DNA of 64,000 nt, from NCBI RefSeq assembly GCF_001426865.1, contig NZ_LMFO01000001.1, positions 923,602 to 987,601 of the forward strand, read 5' to 3'. The position numbers were made by a program, and so were the translations under genes. The notes under the pieces were generated by a model. That model was given only the letters and a program-made list of their open reading frames with translations. It had not been told where the DNA came from and made no database searches. The stretch is from Paenibacillus sp. Root52 (GTDB lineage: Bacteria > Bacillota > Bacilli > Paenibacillales > Paenibacillaceae). The stretch's first letter is position 1. Each line of letters begins with the position of its first letter. Shown here piece after piece: positions 33,127-42,315 of the stretch.

Positions 33127-34260
33127 TTATGATGAAATAGGCTCCACTGCATGATCAAGCCTATAAGGCTCAATATCGATGTCCAGCTCCATATCCAGTG
33201 CTAATTTGGCTAATTGATTGCCGATGAATGGCCCCATTGTTAGTCCCGATGCGCCAAGCCCATTGGCTGCGATAATGCCTGACCATCCAGGGACTTCACC
33301 AAGCACGGGAAGGAATCCCGGCGTGAACGGTCTGAAGCCAACACGGACTTCATCAAAGGTACTATCAGCTAACCCAGGTGCCAGCTCTAGCCCTTTGTGC
33401 AAAATTTCCTGCATCCCACCTGGTGTTACTCTTGTATCGTATCCTACAATTTCGTTCTCATGTGTAGCACCAATAACAACCTTCTGTTGGTCAAATGTAA
33501 GCAAATACTGATCCGTAGGCGGCATGACAACAGGCCATTTGCCCGCATCATGATGATCAGCGGCCTGTAAATGCATAATCTGTGCCTTCTGGAAGCTGAC
33601 TTTGAATTCCATGCCCAATGGTCTTAATATCGATTGTGCCCATGCGCCTGCACAGACAACGACCGTATCCGCTATTAGATCTTGTCCATTCACATGCACG
33701 CCGCTTACGCGTGTTCCCTCGTACAAGAGAGAAGCATCTCCTTCGATTAGAACTGCACCATGTCTCTGTGCAGATCGAATCATTGCATCCCGAAGTGCAC
33801 GTCCATCTATTCGCGCAGCTCCGCTAATATAAAGGGAGTGATAGCCTTGTTCGAGCAGCGGAAAGTTCGCAAGAGTCTCTGCCTCATCCATTCGAATGAT
33901 ATCTCCGATCTCTGGTGCATCTACCTTTCGCTGCTGTGCCCGTTCTTCCATCTTGTGAATTTTCTCTATATCCCGATGGATGCTGAGAGCTCCAACTCTC
34001 GCATAGCCCGTTTCCGTTTCCCCTTCACGTTCTAAATCTTCAATTAAGCCAGGATAAAAACGAGCTCCAGCCTTGGCAAGCTGGTACCAGGCTTGATTAC
34101 GCCGTTGAGATAACCAAGGACAGATGATACCAGCAGCGGCATCCGTTGCTTGCCCTGCATCCTTTCGGTCAACGATATGTACGTCTGCTCCTAATTTAGC
34201 CAGTTGATAAGCAGTCGCTGCACCAAGTATGCCTGAACCTACTATGATAACTTTCTTCAT
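33127..34260 (-). CDS. FAD-dependent amino acid oxidase/dehydrogenase (DAO family)
   Basis: 377 residues. The dinucleotide fold is VIIVGSGILGAATAYQLAKL at the N-terminus, followed by ADVHIVDRK, DAAAGIICPW and the C-terminal FAD contact GFRPFTPGFLPVLGEVPG...ANGLGASGLTMGP. It belongs with glycine oxidase and D-amino acid dehydrogenase-type proteins. The substrate is likely an amine or D-amino acid. GGAAGGGAA precedes the ATG. The TetR gene upstream is on the same strand but 38 bases away, so a link is possible. Confidence 0.9.
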   Translation of the reverse strand: MKKVIIVGSGILGAATAYQLAKLGADVHIVDRKDAGQATDAAAGIICPWLSQRRNQAWYQLAKAGARFYPGLIEDLEREGETETGYARVGALSIHRDIEKIHKMEERAQQRKVDAPEIGDIIRMDEAETLANFPLLEQGYHSLYISGAARIDGRALRDAMIRSAQRHGAVLIEGDASLLYEGTRVSGVHVNGQDLIADTVVVCAGAWAQSILRPLGMEFKVSFQKAQIMHLQAADHHDAGKWPVVMPPTDQYLLTFDQQKVVIGATHENEIVGYDTRVTPGGMQEILHKGLELAPGLADSTFDEVRVGFRPFTPGFLPVLGEVPGWSGIIAANGLGASGLTMGPFIGNQLAKLALDMELDIDIEPYRLDHAVEPISS

Positions 34261-34298
34261 TATTACATTCCCTTCCTAGATCACTTCACTCATTATAA

Positions 34299-34919
34299 CT
34301 ATATTAAATCCTTGTAGCTATGCGACCGAATCAGCGAGAATTGCTTCGCTAGAAAATGTGGCGAATATGGCATATCTGAACGAAGCCACGCGACAATTGT
34401 ACCAATTAACGCAGAAGACCCATACCAGATAGCGATTTCCTTATGAATGCCTACATTAGCAAGCGGGCTATGGCTTTCCATTTTTTCGATTTTGGCTGTA
34501 ACCAGCTTGCTTAATAACTTTAATAACCCTTCAGTAAAGATCGGTGTTCGCTTGGAAGCAAGTACAACTTTATAAAACTTTGAATTCTCAGCAAAATGCT
34601 CAAGCAATTTGACGAGCACCGGCCATGGTTCATCCTCATTTGCTTCATTCTCAAATAGAGCACCGTGATCTTGAACGATTCCTTCAATCTGTTCAATCAT
34701 CTCGTCAGCCATCTTCTCCATCATATCTGTGATATCACGATAATGAAGATAAAAGGTTACCCGGTTAATGGTTGCTCGTTCTGCTATGCGATTAACAGAT
34801 AACTTCTCAATATCCATCTCTTGCAACAAATCAACAAAGGCATCGCGTATGAGCTGTCTCGTTCTCAGAATACGAGGATCTGTAGGTGTAGACAACTTCT
34901 TGTCCTGTCTCATCATCAT
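34299..34919 (-). CDS. TetR/AcrR family regulator, divergent from MFS efflux gene
   Basis: About 206 residues with HTH LSVNRIAERATINRVTFYLHYRDITDMMEKM and a C-terminal domain of the YxaF/DhaS-like group. AAGGAGG is followed by three consecutive in-frame ATGs (MMMRQDKK); any may start. A longer frame upstream would cover the promoter and has no ribosome site. Likely represses the divergent efflux gene. Confidence 0.87.
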   Translation of the reverse strand: MMMRQDKKLSTPTDPRILRTRQLIRDAFVDLLQEMDIEKLSVNRIAERATINRVTFYLHYRDITDMMEKMADEMIEQIEGIVQDHGALFENEANEDEPWPVLVKLLEHFAENSKFYKVVLASKRTPIFTEGLLKLLSKLVTAKIEKMESHSPLANVGIHKEIAIWYGSSALIGTIVAWLRSDMPYSPHFLAKQFSLIRSHSYKDLI

Positions 34920-35072
34920 CAAACCTCCTTCAATTTTTAACATTACAATTTTGAATAATGAGTCGTTTATGTCCGAAATACACAACAGATATGGGAATTG
35001 TGTAAAATAAGCAACGGTTATGCCCCAATTCGTAAATTGTAATCTGTGTGAATATGTATATAATTCAATAAA

Positions 35073-35100
35073 TACAATGTAAACTATACAACACATTGTA
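35073..35100. promoter_or_regulatory. Candidate TetR operator in front of MFS gene
   Basis: TACAATGT, 12-base spacer, ACATTGTA: perfect eight-base arms between the divergent tetR and MFS starts, about 38-65 bases before the latter. Confidence 0.6.
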
Positions 35101-35137
35101 AATTTAGTCGATGTGCTGATTGAAAGGATTGAATAGT

Positions 35138-36631
35138 TTGAGTCAGATTAGAGAAAAAGATGGCGTGCGAAAGGGTCCTATACTGTTCGTAATGATCTTG
35201 GGAGCATTTCTCGCTACCTTGAATCAGACAGTTATGAGTGTAGCTGTACCTGAGCTGATGGGTGATTTTAATATCACTGCTGCTACAGCTCAATGGTTAA
35301 CAACAGGTTATATGTTGGTGAATGGCGTACTCATCCCAATTACAGCCTATTTTATGCAACGCTTTTCCACAAGGCAGTTATTTCAAGCATCCATGTTCAT
35401 ATTCCTGTTAGGTACCATTGTATCAGCTATTGCGACGAACTTTGGTACATTGTTAACCGGACGAATGATACAAGCTGCTGGTGCAGGCATTATTATGCCA
35501 CTGTTAATGAATGTCATCTTAACGCTATTTCCGCCTAATAAACGAGGCGCGGCGATGGGAATGGTCGGCTTTGCTATCATATTTGCTCCGGCAATCGGCC
35601 CTACGCTCGCTGGTTATATTCTAGAGAACTACACCTGGGAAACGATGTTCTACGGCATGATCCCATTGACTTTAATTGTAATTGTCTGTGGATTTATATA
35701 CCTCAAGAATGTATCAGAGCGAGTCGAGACCAAGCTCGATATTCTCAGCGTTATTCTATCCACCGTTGGATTCGGTGCATTGTTGTATGGGTTCAGCCGT
35801 GCAGGAAGTGCAGGCTGGTCCAGCGTGGAAGTTATAACTTTTATAATCGTAGGCATTATTTCACTTGCTCTCTTCACATGGAGACAGCTCAGCTCGGCAG
35901 CTCCACTGCTTGATCTTCGCGCATTTAAGTATAATATGTTCTCTCTAACCACGATCATTAGTATTGCAATTACGATGGTTATGTACGCGGACATGATGCT
36001 GCTTCCGCTCTATCTGCAAAATGCCCGTGGGTACACGGCACTGGAGTCAGGATTGTTGTTGCTTCCCGGAGCGCTTGTAATGGGGTTCCTCATGCCAGTA
36101 ACGGGTAAATTGTTCGACCGATTCGGTGCCAAATGGCTGGCAATCATCGGTATGATCATAACGATCGTGACTACGATTGGATTTATTGATTTGTCAGACT
36201 CAACAAGCTATACCTACTTGTTATTGATGTCCACTGGACGCCGGATTGGGATGGCGCTGCTACTCATGCCGATCCAAACTGCCGGTTTGAATCAACTGCC
36301 TGCTAAACTGGGTGCACATGGTACGGCGATCTCCAACACAGTAAGACAGGTAGCCGGTGCTGTTGGTACATCCGTGCTCGTAAGTGTCATGACAAGTCGC
36401 ACTGCAACTCATCTGCAAGACACGTTAGCTACAGGTGCAGCACAGGGTGTAACTCAGCAACAGTTAATGACACAATCCATGATTCATGGCATCAATGACG
36501 CATATGTTGTCATTATTGGTATCTCTGTCATCGGACTGTTGTTATCCTTCTTCATCAAACGAACCAAACCCGCTACAGAAGATGAACCTCAACGTGCTGT
36601 AGGGAAGAAAGTTTCCGTGAATCCGAACTAA
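35138..36631 (+). CDS. DHA2-type MFS multidrug efflux transporter
   Basis: About 497 residues, 14 predicted helices of the drug:H+ antiporter-2 family. Landmarks are LGAFLATLNQTVMSVAVPEL (helix 1 motif D1 type), QWLTTGYMLV, LTGRMIQAAGAGIIMPLL (motif A/B region) and GFAIIFAPAIGPTLAGYI (motif C). Relatives such as LmrB export lincosamides and puromycin or other drugs. I choose the TTG nine bases after AAAGGA, giving MSQIREKD; an upstream TTG precedes that site. Controlled probably by the divergent TetR. Confidence 0.92.
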   Translation: MSQIREKDGVRKGPILFVMILGAFLATLNQTVMSVAVPELMGDFNITAATAQWLTTGYMLVNGVLIPITAYFMQRFSTRQLFQASMFIFLLGTIVSAIATNFGTLLTGRMIQAAGAGIIMPLLMNVILTLFPPNKRGAAMGMVGFAIIFAPAIGPTLAGYILENYTWETMFYGMIPLTLIVIVCGFIYLKNVSERVETKLDILSVILSTVGFGALLYGFSRAGSAGWSSVEVITFIIVGIISLALFTWRQLSSAAPLLDLRAFKYNMFSLTTIISIAITMVMYADMMLLPLYLQNARGYTALESGLLLLPGALVMGFLMPVTGKLFDRFGAKWLAIIGMIITIVTTIGFIDLSDSTSYTYLLLMSTGRRIGMALLLMPIQTAGLNQLPAKLGAHGTAISNTVRQVAGAVGTSVLVSVMTSRTATHLQDTLATGAAQGVTQQQLMTQSMIHGINDAYVVIIGISVIGLLLSFFIKRTKPATEDEPQRAVGKKVSVNPN

Positions 36632-36701
36632 TGGATAGTTAAGTTATAGATTCATATGCATACACTTATGACAACCACAACATTAAATAGTAGGTTATAG
36701 T

Positions 36702-36750
36702 AAAAGCGACGGGGCAGAATGTCATATGCATTCACTCCGTCGCTTTTTTA
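36702..36750 (+). terminator. Terminator of MFS gene
   Basis: AAAAGCGACGG and CCGTCGCTTTT arms enclose a smaller hairpin (GAATG...CATTC). The tail is TTTTTTAG. Confidence 0.85.
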
Positions 36751-36841
36751 GTTGATATATCATCGTATTTTCATGACAGGAGTCCTCAACGCTAGGGTGT
36801 GAACCGATTTTTAATGAGTGGGCCGCAACGAAATAATGAGC

Positions 36842-37756
36842 CTAATCCGACAGTGCCCGCATGATGTTGGATTTCGCCTCTGCCGCAATCACTTCATTCC
36901 CGTCATCGACCGCTTGCATTAAGATCAGTATGGGGATATATACCGCGATCAGACGCGCCAAAAGCTTCGTTTCCTCGTTCGCTCCGCCATACGTTTCGAA
37001 AAACACGCCGCGAGCGTAAGGTGGTAAAAAGCTATAAGCAACGCTCAAATCGCATGCCGGATGACCTACGCTCAGATCGCCCCAATCAATGATGCCGGAA
37101 ACGATCCCGTTCTCATTCACAAGCATATTTTTGAAATGAAGATCGCCATGTAGCAGTGTATAGACTGCCTCGACACGGTCCTTTTGCAGCCTGCCAATAT
37201 ACGCTTCGATCACACCGGACTCCTCCGGCGATAAGTGTTCAACCAGCTTCGATAGAAAACCCTCCAATTTCAATTTGCGCGATGCTATGTCCGTCAAGTT
37301 TCGATGATCTTGCTGAACTCCATACTTCAGCGCCGCTTGCACCGGAAACTCATGCAATCTCCGCAAAAATTTCGCCAGCGTCTCTGCCGATAAAGCCCGG
37401 CGCTCTTCCTTCAAACCAATTGGGAAATCTCCTGGTACGTAGGCATAGCCAAGAAATGGTGCTGGGTATTCGTCACTTGCTTCGCCGTAAAACAATGGTT
37501 TCGGATACGGGATGGTCATATATGCCTCCAGCTTCGGCAGCAGATTCCCTTCCATACGAATCGAGCCAACTGCAATCGTTCTTCTCGGAAACCGGAACAC
37601 GTACTCGTCACCGATGAGAAAAACCGTATTGTCCCAGCCCCAGCCCAATCGCTTCACTTGCTTCAATGACAGCTGAGTGAATTGTCTGCCGATCAGCGTC
37701 CGCGCCTGCTCTTCGTTAACCTCCCACTCCGCATCCCATACATTTGTTTCTCCCAT
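36842..37756 (-). CDS. Aminoglycoside phosphotransferase family kinase
   Basis: A 304-residue APH-fold protein with nucleotide-lobe NTVFLIGDEYVFRFPRR, catalytic loop LLHGDLHFKNMLVN (Brenner motif) and metal-binding GIIDWGDLSVGHPACDLS. It phosphorylates a hydroxyl of a small molecule, which may be an aminoglycoside, macrolide or a metabolite; resistance cannot be assumed. The codon choice looks more G+C-rich than its neighbours, compatible with later acquisition. GAGGAGG precedes the ATG. Single gene. Confidence 0.88.
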   Translation of the reverse strand: MGETNVWDAEWEVNEEQARTLIGRQFTQLSLKQVKRLGWGWDNTVFLIGDEYVFRFPRRTIAVGSIRMEGNLLPKLEAYMTIPYPKPLFYGEASDEYPAPFLGYAYVPGDFPIGLKEERRALSAETLAKFLRRLHEFPVQAALKYGVQQDHRNLTDIASRKLKLEGFLSKLVEHLSPEESGVIEAYIGRLQKDRVEAVYTLLHGDLHFKNMLVNENGIVSGIIDWGDLSVGHPACDLSVAYSFLPPYARGVFFETYGGANEETKLLARLIAVYIPILILMQAVDDGNEVIAAEAKSNIMRALSD

Positions 37757-37836
37757 GAATTGTCTGCCTCCTCATTCCTTACGTTATGGTACACGCCTTT
37801 CATAAGATCTCTGTTCAAGAATCCGAGTTCCTTATC

Positions 37837-38760
37837 TTACAATTCCGTTATGTTCACCAATGGTTCGTTTGCGATGAGAAACCAGAGTGGTGCAGCATAA
37901 GCATTGTCCAAACCTTTATTGTTTTGGATTATGGTAGCTAATTCTCCGCACTTCTCCTTCTGAGCTTCAGAGAGATTACCTGAGAAGTAGAGACATTCAA
38001 TATAATAATCAATTTCATAGTACTTTTCAGATTCCAGCTCTTTTTTCCCCACGAGACTTTCAAGACGCTTGATGCTCTCTTGTGCTAGTGGATTACCAAA
38101 GCGCTCCAATTGTTTGAATATTTCGTACTCCGATTTATAGTGTGAATAGGGAAATGTGCTTGCATACGAGTCGTGAACAGCCTCCATCCAATAATCCAAA
38201 CTTTCACTAACATTTAGCTTTTGATAGGATTCTAATTCCTCAAGATAAGACTGGTCTCTTTCTCTGATATCAGGAAATACCTCGTAGAACATTGTAGAGT
38301 CAATGGTTTTGCGCATTGTGATACTATAGTCAAGAAGATCGTTACCTGTCGCTACGTATGCTATAAACTGGTCTGTTTTGTTTAATACGTTAAACGCGTT
38401 CTCAGCAATAAGTTGCTGAATCGCATTTACGGCGAGCAGATTGAAGCCAGCCTTAATAATTCCTATTTCAAATGCAACAATTGGAGCACCTTCTATAGCA
38501 TCTGGTCTATTGAATTCACTCAGATCACCAGAAGCTCGATCTCCAATGAGTTCAAATTGTTTGATAACCTCTCCATATTCCCCCATATGAGCATCCCAAT
38601 ATTGAAAACTGAAATCCCCTGGATTATATTTTAAAGCGTTAATTTCTGTAGGTTTCGTGTATTCGTATTCTTCTAGAGTTTCTAAGAACGAACTATTGGT
38701 GTTCATGTATATGTAAAAACTATATTGCTCATCCGCGTATGATCCAAAATATCCAATCAT
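37837..38760 (-). CDS. Hypothetical protein, about 307 residues
   Basis: Not recognised. It is acidic and helical, with no signal peptide or membrane helix after the chosen start MIGYFGSYADEQ. Long Glu/Tyr-rich stretches occur (RERDQSYLEELESYQKL, ELESEKYYEIDYYIE). A longer frame upstream encodes a basic segment that falls across the neighbouring terminator, so it is not used. The ribosome site is weak. The coding region is AT-rich relative to the neighbouring kinase gene. It is isolated between a kinase gene and the end of the peptide operon. Confidence 0.65.
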   Translation of the reverse strand: MIGYFGSYADEQYSFYIYMNTNSSFLETLEEYEYTKPTEINALKYNPGDFSFQYWDAHMGEYGEVIKQFELIGDRASGDLSEFNRPDAIEGAPIVAFEIGIIKAGFNLLAVNAIQQLIAENAFNVLNKTDQFIAYVATGNDLLDYSITMRKTIDSTMFYEVFPDIRERDQSYLEELESYQKLNVSESLDYWMEAVHDSYASTFPYSHYKSEYEIFKQLERFGNPLAQESIKRLESLVGKKELESEKYYEIDYYIECLYFSGNLSEAQKEKCGELATIIQNNKGLDNAYAAPLWFLIANEPLVNITEL

Positions 38761-38820
38761 CAGATTAATGTATCTTCTTTTACAATTTAATACAATGCTT
38801 ATTTTTGAATAACAAACAGC

Positions 38821-38851
38821 ACAAAAAAAGAGCCGCGATACCGTGGCTCTT
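38821..38851 (-). terminator. Terminator of peptide uptake operon
   Basis: AAGAGCCACG, loop, CGCGGCTCTT and then TTTTTG on the minus strand, directly after the last gene. Confidence 0.85.
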
Positions 38852-38855
38852 AACA

Positions 38856-39317
38856 TTACTGATACTTCAATTGAATACTCACCATAATTGGTGAAGTAGA
38901 TTGTTCTGATTGTTCATCTTTCTCTTCCAAAACCACATCCCATTGACGGCTGATCATTGAACGAAGTAATTCAACCTCATGTGTGTGAAGTTGAACCTGG
39001 TGCAATGACAGATTCTCCTGTACATAATCTCGTTCTACCTTTTGATCAAAGCGAAAATCCAACAGCCTTTTTAACCCGTTAATATGCAAAAACTTGAATT
39101 CATATCCCAGACGGATCGCCGTCTCCCAATCTTCTCCCACTTCAGCAGCCGTCTGTAATCTCTCATCCAGATTCATTGCGGGTTCCTTCAGTTTGGGCAG
39201 TAACTGCGCGTAATCTCTCTGGTGTAAACATTGGATGATATCATCCGCGGCTTCACCGCTCGTGAGCACATTTTCGACTAACAGTCCAACCGGAATAGAG
39301 AGCTGGATCGTACTCAT
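38856..39317 (-). CDS. Hypothetical protein at end of peptide operon
   Basis: 153 residues, not recognised. The opening STIQLSIPVGLLVENVLTSGEAADDIIQCL and middle WETAIRLGYEFKFLHINGLKRLLDFRF suggest a small helical protein; no signal or membrane helix. Its ATG overlaps the S9 peptidase stop by four bases, so translation is coupled, and a strong terminator follows. It is plausibly an accessory or regulator of the peptidase. Confidence 0.75.
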   Translation of the reverse strand: MSTIQLSIPVGLLVENVLTSGEAADDIIQCLHQRDYAQLLPKLKEPAMNLDERLQTAAEVGEDWETAIRLGYEFKFLHINGLKRLLDFRFDQKVERDYVQENLSLHQVQLHTHEVELLRSMISRQWDVVLEEKDEQSEQSTSPIMVSIQLKYQ

Positions 39318-41341
39318 GCTTCTTCCCCTGCCTCTTGTAGATATTGATTAAACCAGCGATTCACCTGTTCGAAGCTATCTACGCGCAGTGAAGGTTTACC
39401 GATTTTGAGCAAAGAGTGGTTGGAACCTGGATATCGAATCAGCTTGGTCGTTTTGCCGTACCGCTTGAGCGTTGTATAGAGTTCTTCGGCTTGTGCGATC
39501 GGTGTTCGATAGTCCTGCTCCCCGTGCATAATCAGGAGCGGCGTCTCGATCTGGTGTGCATATGCAAGTGGTGATCGTGACCACAACCATTCTGCGTGAT
39601 GTGCTGGATTGCCTCCGATCACACCCTCGACATATGAAATGCCGATATCACTTGTTCCATACATGGACAACCAATTAGAGATGCAACGCTGAGTTACGGC
39701 GGCCTTGAATCGATGGTTATGAGCGACAATCCAGTTCGTCATGACACCACCGTAACTACCGCCACCCACACCAAGACGCGACTCATCTAATTCGCCATAC
39801 GTTGCGAGTGCGTACTCAACAGCTTCCATCAGATCCCGGTAATCTCCTCCAGCAAAATCACCACGGCACGCTCTAGCGAATGCCTGACTATATCCCATAC
39901 TTCCGCGCGGATTCACCCACAACACTGCATATCCTTGTGCCGCCAGCGATTGAATTTCATGGCTGAATGTGCCTGTGTACATCGCATGTGGTCCGCCATG
40001 AATTTGCAAGATCATTGGTGTTTTCGCTTGTTCACTTGGATCATGCTTCTCCGGTCGAATGATCCAACCTTGAATCGGCCATCCATCTGACGAGGTAAAT
40101 TCAATGCATTCAGGGCGATGTACTTCTAATTCAGACATCATCTCATCGTTTCGATGTGTAAGTCTGAGCACTTGCCCGTCATCCATATGCACATAGTACA
40201 ACTCACCAGGGCGATCTTCCGTCAGAGCAGCATATATAAGTGCTTTGCCATCGGGGGATAACGTGTATTGGTAAATATCCTTTTCGCTTGTTCCAGTAAT
40301 GGATTGGCACTCTCCATCTCCACTGATGCGATACACATCAACACTGCCACCATGTGTTCCTAAGACATATATCGTGTTACCCGCAGGATCATTCTGTTCA
40401 AAAAGTGGTGCCGGAGAAGCAGGAGCCGATTTCATATCTCCTAATGCTGCGTTGCCAAATTGCATATCCAGATGTGAGGAGATTGGCTTCACTGTGCCTC
40501 CACTCACTAACACTTCGTATAACCTATTGTGGCTGCCACTGCCATATTCACGGTCACTTGCAATCAATACAAGCCGCTGACTATCTGGTGTGTATGAAAA
40601 CTGGCTAACCAATAGATCAGACGTTGTCACTTTGAAGGAAACACGATCTGCAATTCGTATTGTAAATACATCGGTAAAATACAATAGATCTGGATCGAGT
40701 TCATGATCATCTACCTGTTTGGACATATAAGACAACGACTGACTATCCGGAGACCAGGCAGGTGAAGACACACTCCACTCACCAGACGTGAGCTGTGTTA
40801 CTTTGCCTGAAGCGAGCTCATAGATAAATAAGTGACTATAGAGTCCATCCCACCAACCGGAGCCTTCCGCTTTTGGCGTTGTGCGTTCGAATACACGTCC
40901 TCGCAAAAGAGCTGGTTCACTCGATCTATCCTCGGTCGATTCTTCTTGATTAAGAATTGCTTTGCTTGTAAATGCAATAGAACGTCCATCAGGGGACCAG
41001 ACATAACTCAATATTTTATATTCAGAAGATAACAGCACAGCGGGTTGTTCATCACCTGGTGCCAGAACCCACAGCCCTTTACCACCACCATCGCCAGCAC
41101 GCAGAAATGCGAGCTTATCACCGTCTGGCGACCAAGAAGGAGCCGAGTCTTTAACACCGTCCGTGACTGCAACATCTTGGCTGCCATCTAACCCAATCCC
41201 TCGGATTTGGGTGTTATATTCATTTTTCAAACGATCAATCGTTTGTTCCACATAAACTACCTGTCCACTCTGATTAACAACTGGCTGACTAATCCAACGA
41301 TAACGATATAAATCCTCAGGGATAATAGGTCGTTGATTCAT
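39314..41341 (-). CDS. S9 family peptidase (acylaminoacyl-peptidase/prolyl oligopeptidase type)
   Basis: 675 residues: an N-terminal beta-propeller with WSPDGDKLAFLR-type repeats (several SPDG/SPDSQ blades), then an alpha/beta hydrolase domain. The nucleophile lies in GVGGGSYGGVMTNW, Asp in MHGEQDYRTPIAQAEEL and His in PGSNHSLLKI. It is cytoplasmic (no signal peptide) and cleaves short peptides, sometimes N-acylated ones. The start is the ATG nine bases after GAGGAGGAG; the frame extends upstream without a site. It lies between the permease genes and a coupled small gene, so it probably processes peptides imported by this operon. Confidence 0.92.
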   Translation of the reverse strand: MNQRPIIPEDLYRYRWISQPVVNQSGQVVYVEQTIDRLKNEYNTQIRGIGLDGSQDVAVTDGVKDSAPSWSPDGDKLAFLRAGDGGGKGLWVLAPGDEQPAVLLSSEYKILSYVWSPDGRSIAFTSKAILNQEESTEDRSSEPALLRGRVFERTTPKAEGSGWWDGLYSHLFIYELASGKVTQLTSGEWSVSSPAWSPDSQSLSYMSKQVDDHELDPDLLYFTDVFTIRIADRVSFKVTTSDLLVSQFSYTPDSQRLVLIASDREYGSGSHNRLYEVLVSGGTVKPISSHLDMQFGNAALGDMKSAPASPAPLFEQNDPAGNTIYVLGTHGGSVDVYRISGDGECQSITGTSEKDIYQYTLSPDGKALIYAALTEDRPGELYYVHMDDGQVLRLTHRNDEMMSELEVHRPECIEFTSSDGWPIQGWIIRPEKHDPSEQAKTPMILQIHGGPHAMYTGTFSHEIQSLAAQGYAVLWVNPRGSMGYSQAFARACRGDFAGGDYRDLMEAVEYALATYGELDESRLGVGGGSYGGVMTNWIVAHNHRFKAAVTQRCISNWLSMYGTSDIGISYVEGVIGGNPAHHAEWLWSRSPLAYAHQIETPLLIMHGEQDYRTPIAQAEELYTTLKRYGKTTKLIRYPGSNHSLLKIGKPSLRVDSFEQVNRWFNQYLQEAGEEA

Positions 41342-41366
41342 CTCGGTTGTCTCCTCCTCAAGCCAT

Positions 41367-42299
41367 TTATTTTTGTGTTGTATCTGTACGTGGATCAAGC
41401 ACATCACGCAGCCAGTCCCCTAAGAAGATGACACCGAGCACGGTAAACGTAATGGCAAGACCCGGAAACGTAGCTACCCACCAGCTTGTCGCCACATATT
41501 GTCTACCATCACTTAACATCCCGCCCCAAGATACATCCGGTGGCTTAATGCCAAGACCGAGGAAACTAAGTGAAGCTTCCATAATAATCGTTGTACCGAC
41601 GTTCATACCCGAGATAACTATAAAGGAAGATAAAATGTTGGGTACAATGTGTCTAACGATTAAGCGGGCATTCTTCGCCCCAATAGATCTTGCGGCTTGA
41701 ACATAATCCCTCTCCTTGATACTGAGAACCTCACTTCGAACAACACGGGTATAAGATACCCAGTTCGTTACCCCAATTACGAAAATCAACGTTGTGATCC
41801 CTGGGCCTACAATCGCCATAACGACAAGCATAAATAGAATCGTCGGGATCGCCATGAACGCATCTCCCACCCGCATGATGACAGCATCGATCCATTTACC
41901 ATAGAATCCGGACAGCAGCCCCAGAATCGCACCAATGATTCCGGAAACAATGACCGCCCCCATACCTACAATTAAGGAGACCCTGGCTCCATACACGATA
42001 CGACTCCACATGTCCCTGCCTAGGTTGTCAGTACCTAGCCAATATTCCGAGCTTCCTCCCTCTAGCCATGCAGGCGGTTTGAGGCGATTCAGCGGATTGA
42101 CCGCAGCAGGATCATGGCTTGCGAGCAGAGGTGCACATATGGCTGTTAATACAACCAGCAAGACGAGCACTGCTCCAAACATTCCTGTTTTACTAATAAT
42201 CAGTTGTTTCCAGATGTAGCGTAATCCTGTTGGAGTTCGTACACCAGGCTCACGATCCGGCTCTGAACCCGGAAGTGGTAATTCATTGCTTCCTGTCAT
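41367..42299 (-). CDS. Peptide ABC transporter permease, DppC/OppC type
   Basis: 310 residues with an N-terminal cytoplasmic tail, a first helix (GAVLVLLVVLTAICAPLLAS), the DppC motif YWLGTDNLGRDMWSRIVYGARVSL and the EAA loop with G (YVQAARSIGAKNARLIVRHIVPN). Six helices. GGGAGGTG precedes the ATG. Forms the heterodimeric channel with the DppB-type permease 16 bases upstream. Confidence 0.93.
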   Translation of the reverse strand: MTGSNELPLPGSEPDREPGVRTPTGLRYIWKQLIISKTGMFGAVLVLLVVLTAICAPLLASHDPAAVNPLNRLKPPAWLEGGSSEYWLGTDNLGRDMWSRIVYGARVSLIVGMGAVIVSGIIGAILGLLSGFYGKWIDAVIMRVGDAFMAIPTILFMLVVMAIVGPGITTLIFVIGVTNWVSYTRVVRSEVLSIKERDYVQAARSIGAKNARLIVRHIVPNILSSFIVISGMNVGTTIIMEASLSFLGLGIKPPDVSWGGMLSDGRQYVATSWWVATFPGLAITFTVLGVIFLGDWLRDVLDPRTDTTQK

Positions 42300-42315
42300 C
42301 AGGTTGCACCTCCCT

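Noticed and set aside
36842-37756. A proven aminoglycoside resistance gene
   Set aside because: Only the general APH kinase fold is visible; many such kinases act on other small molecules.
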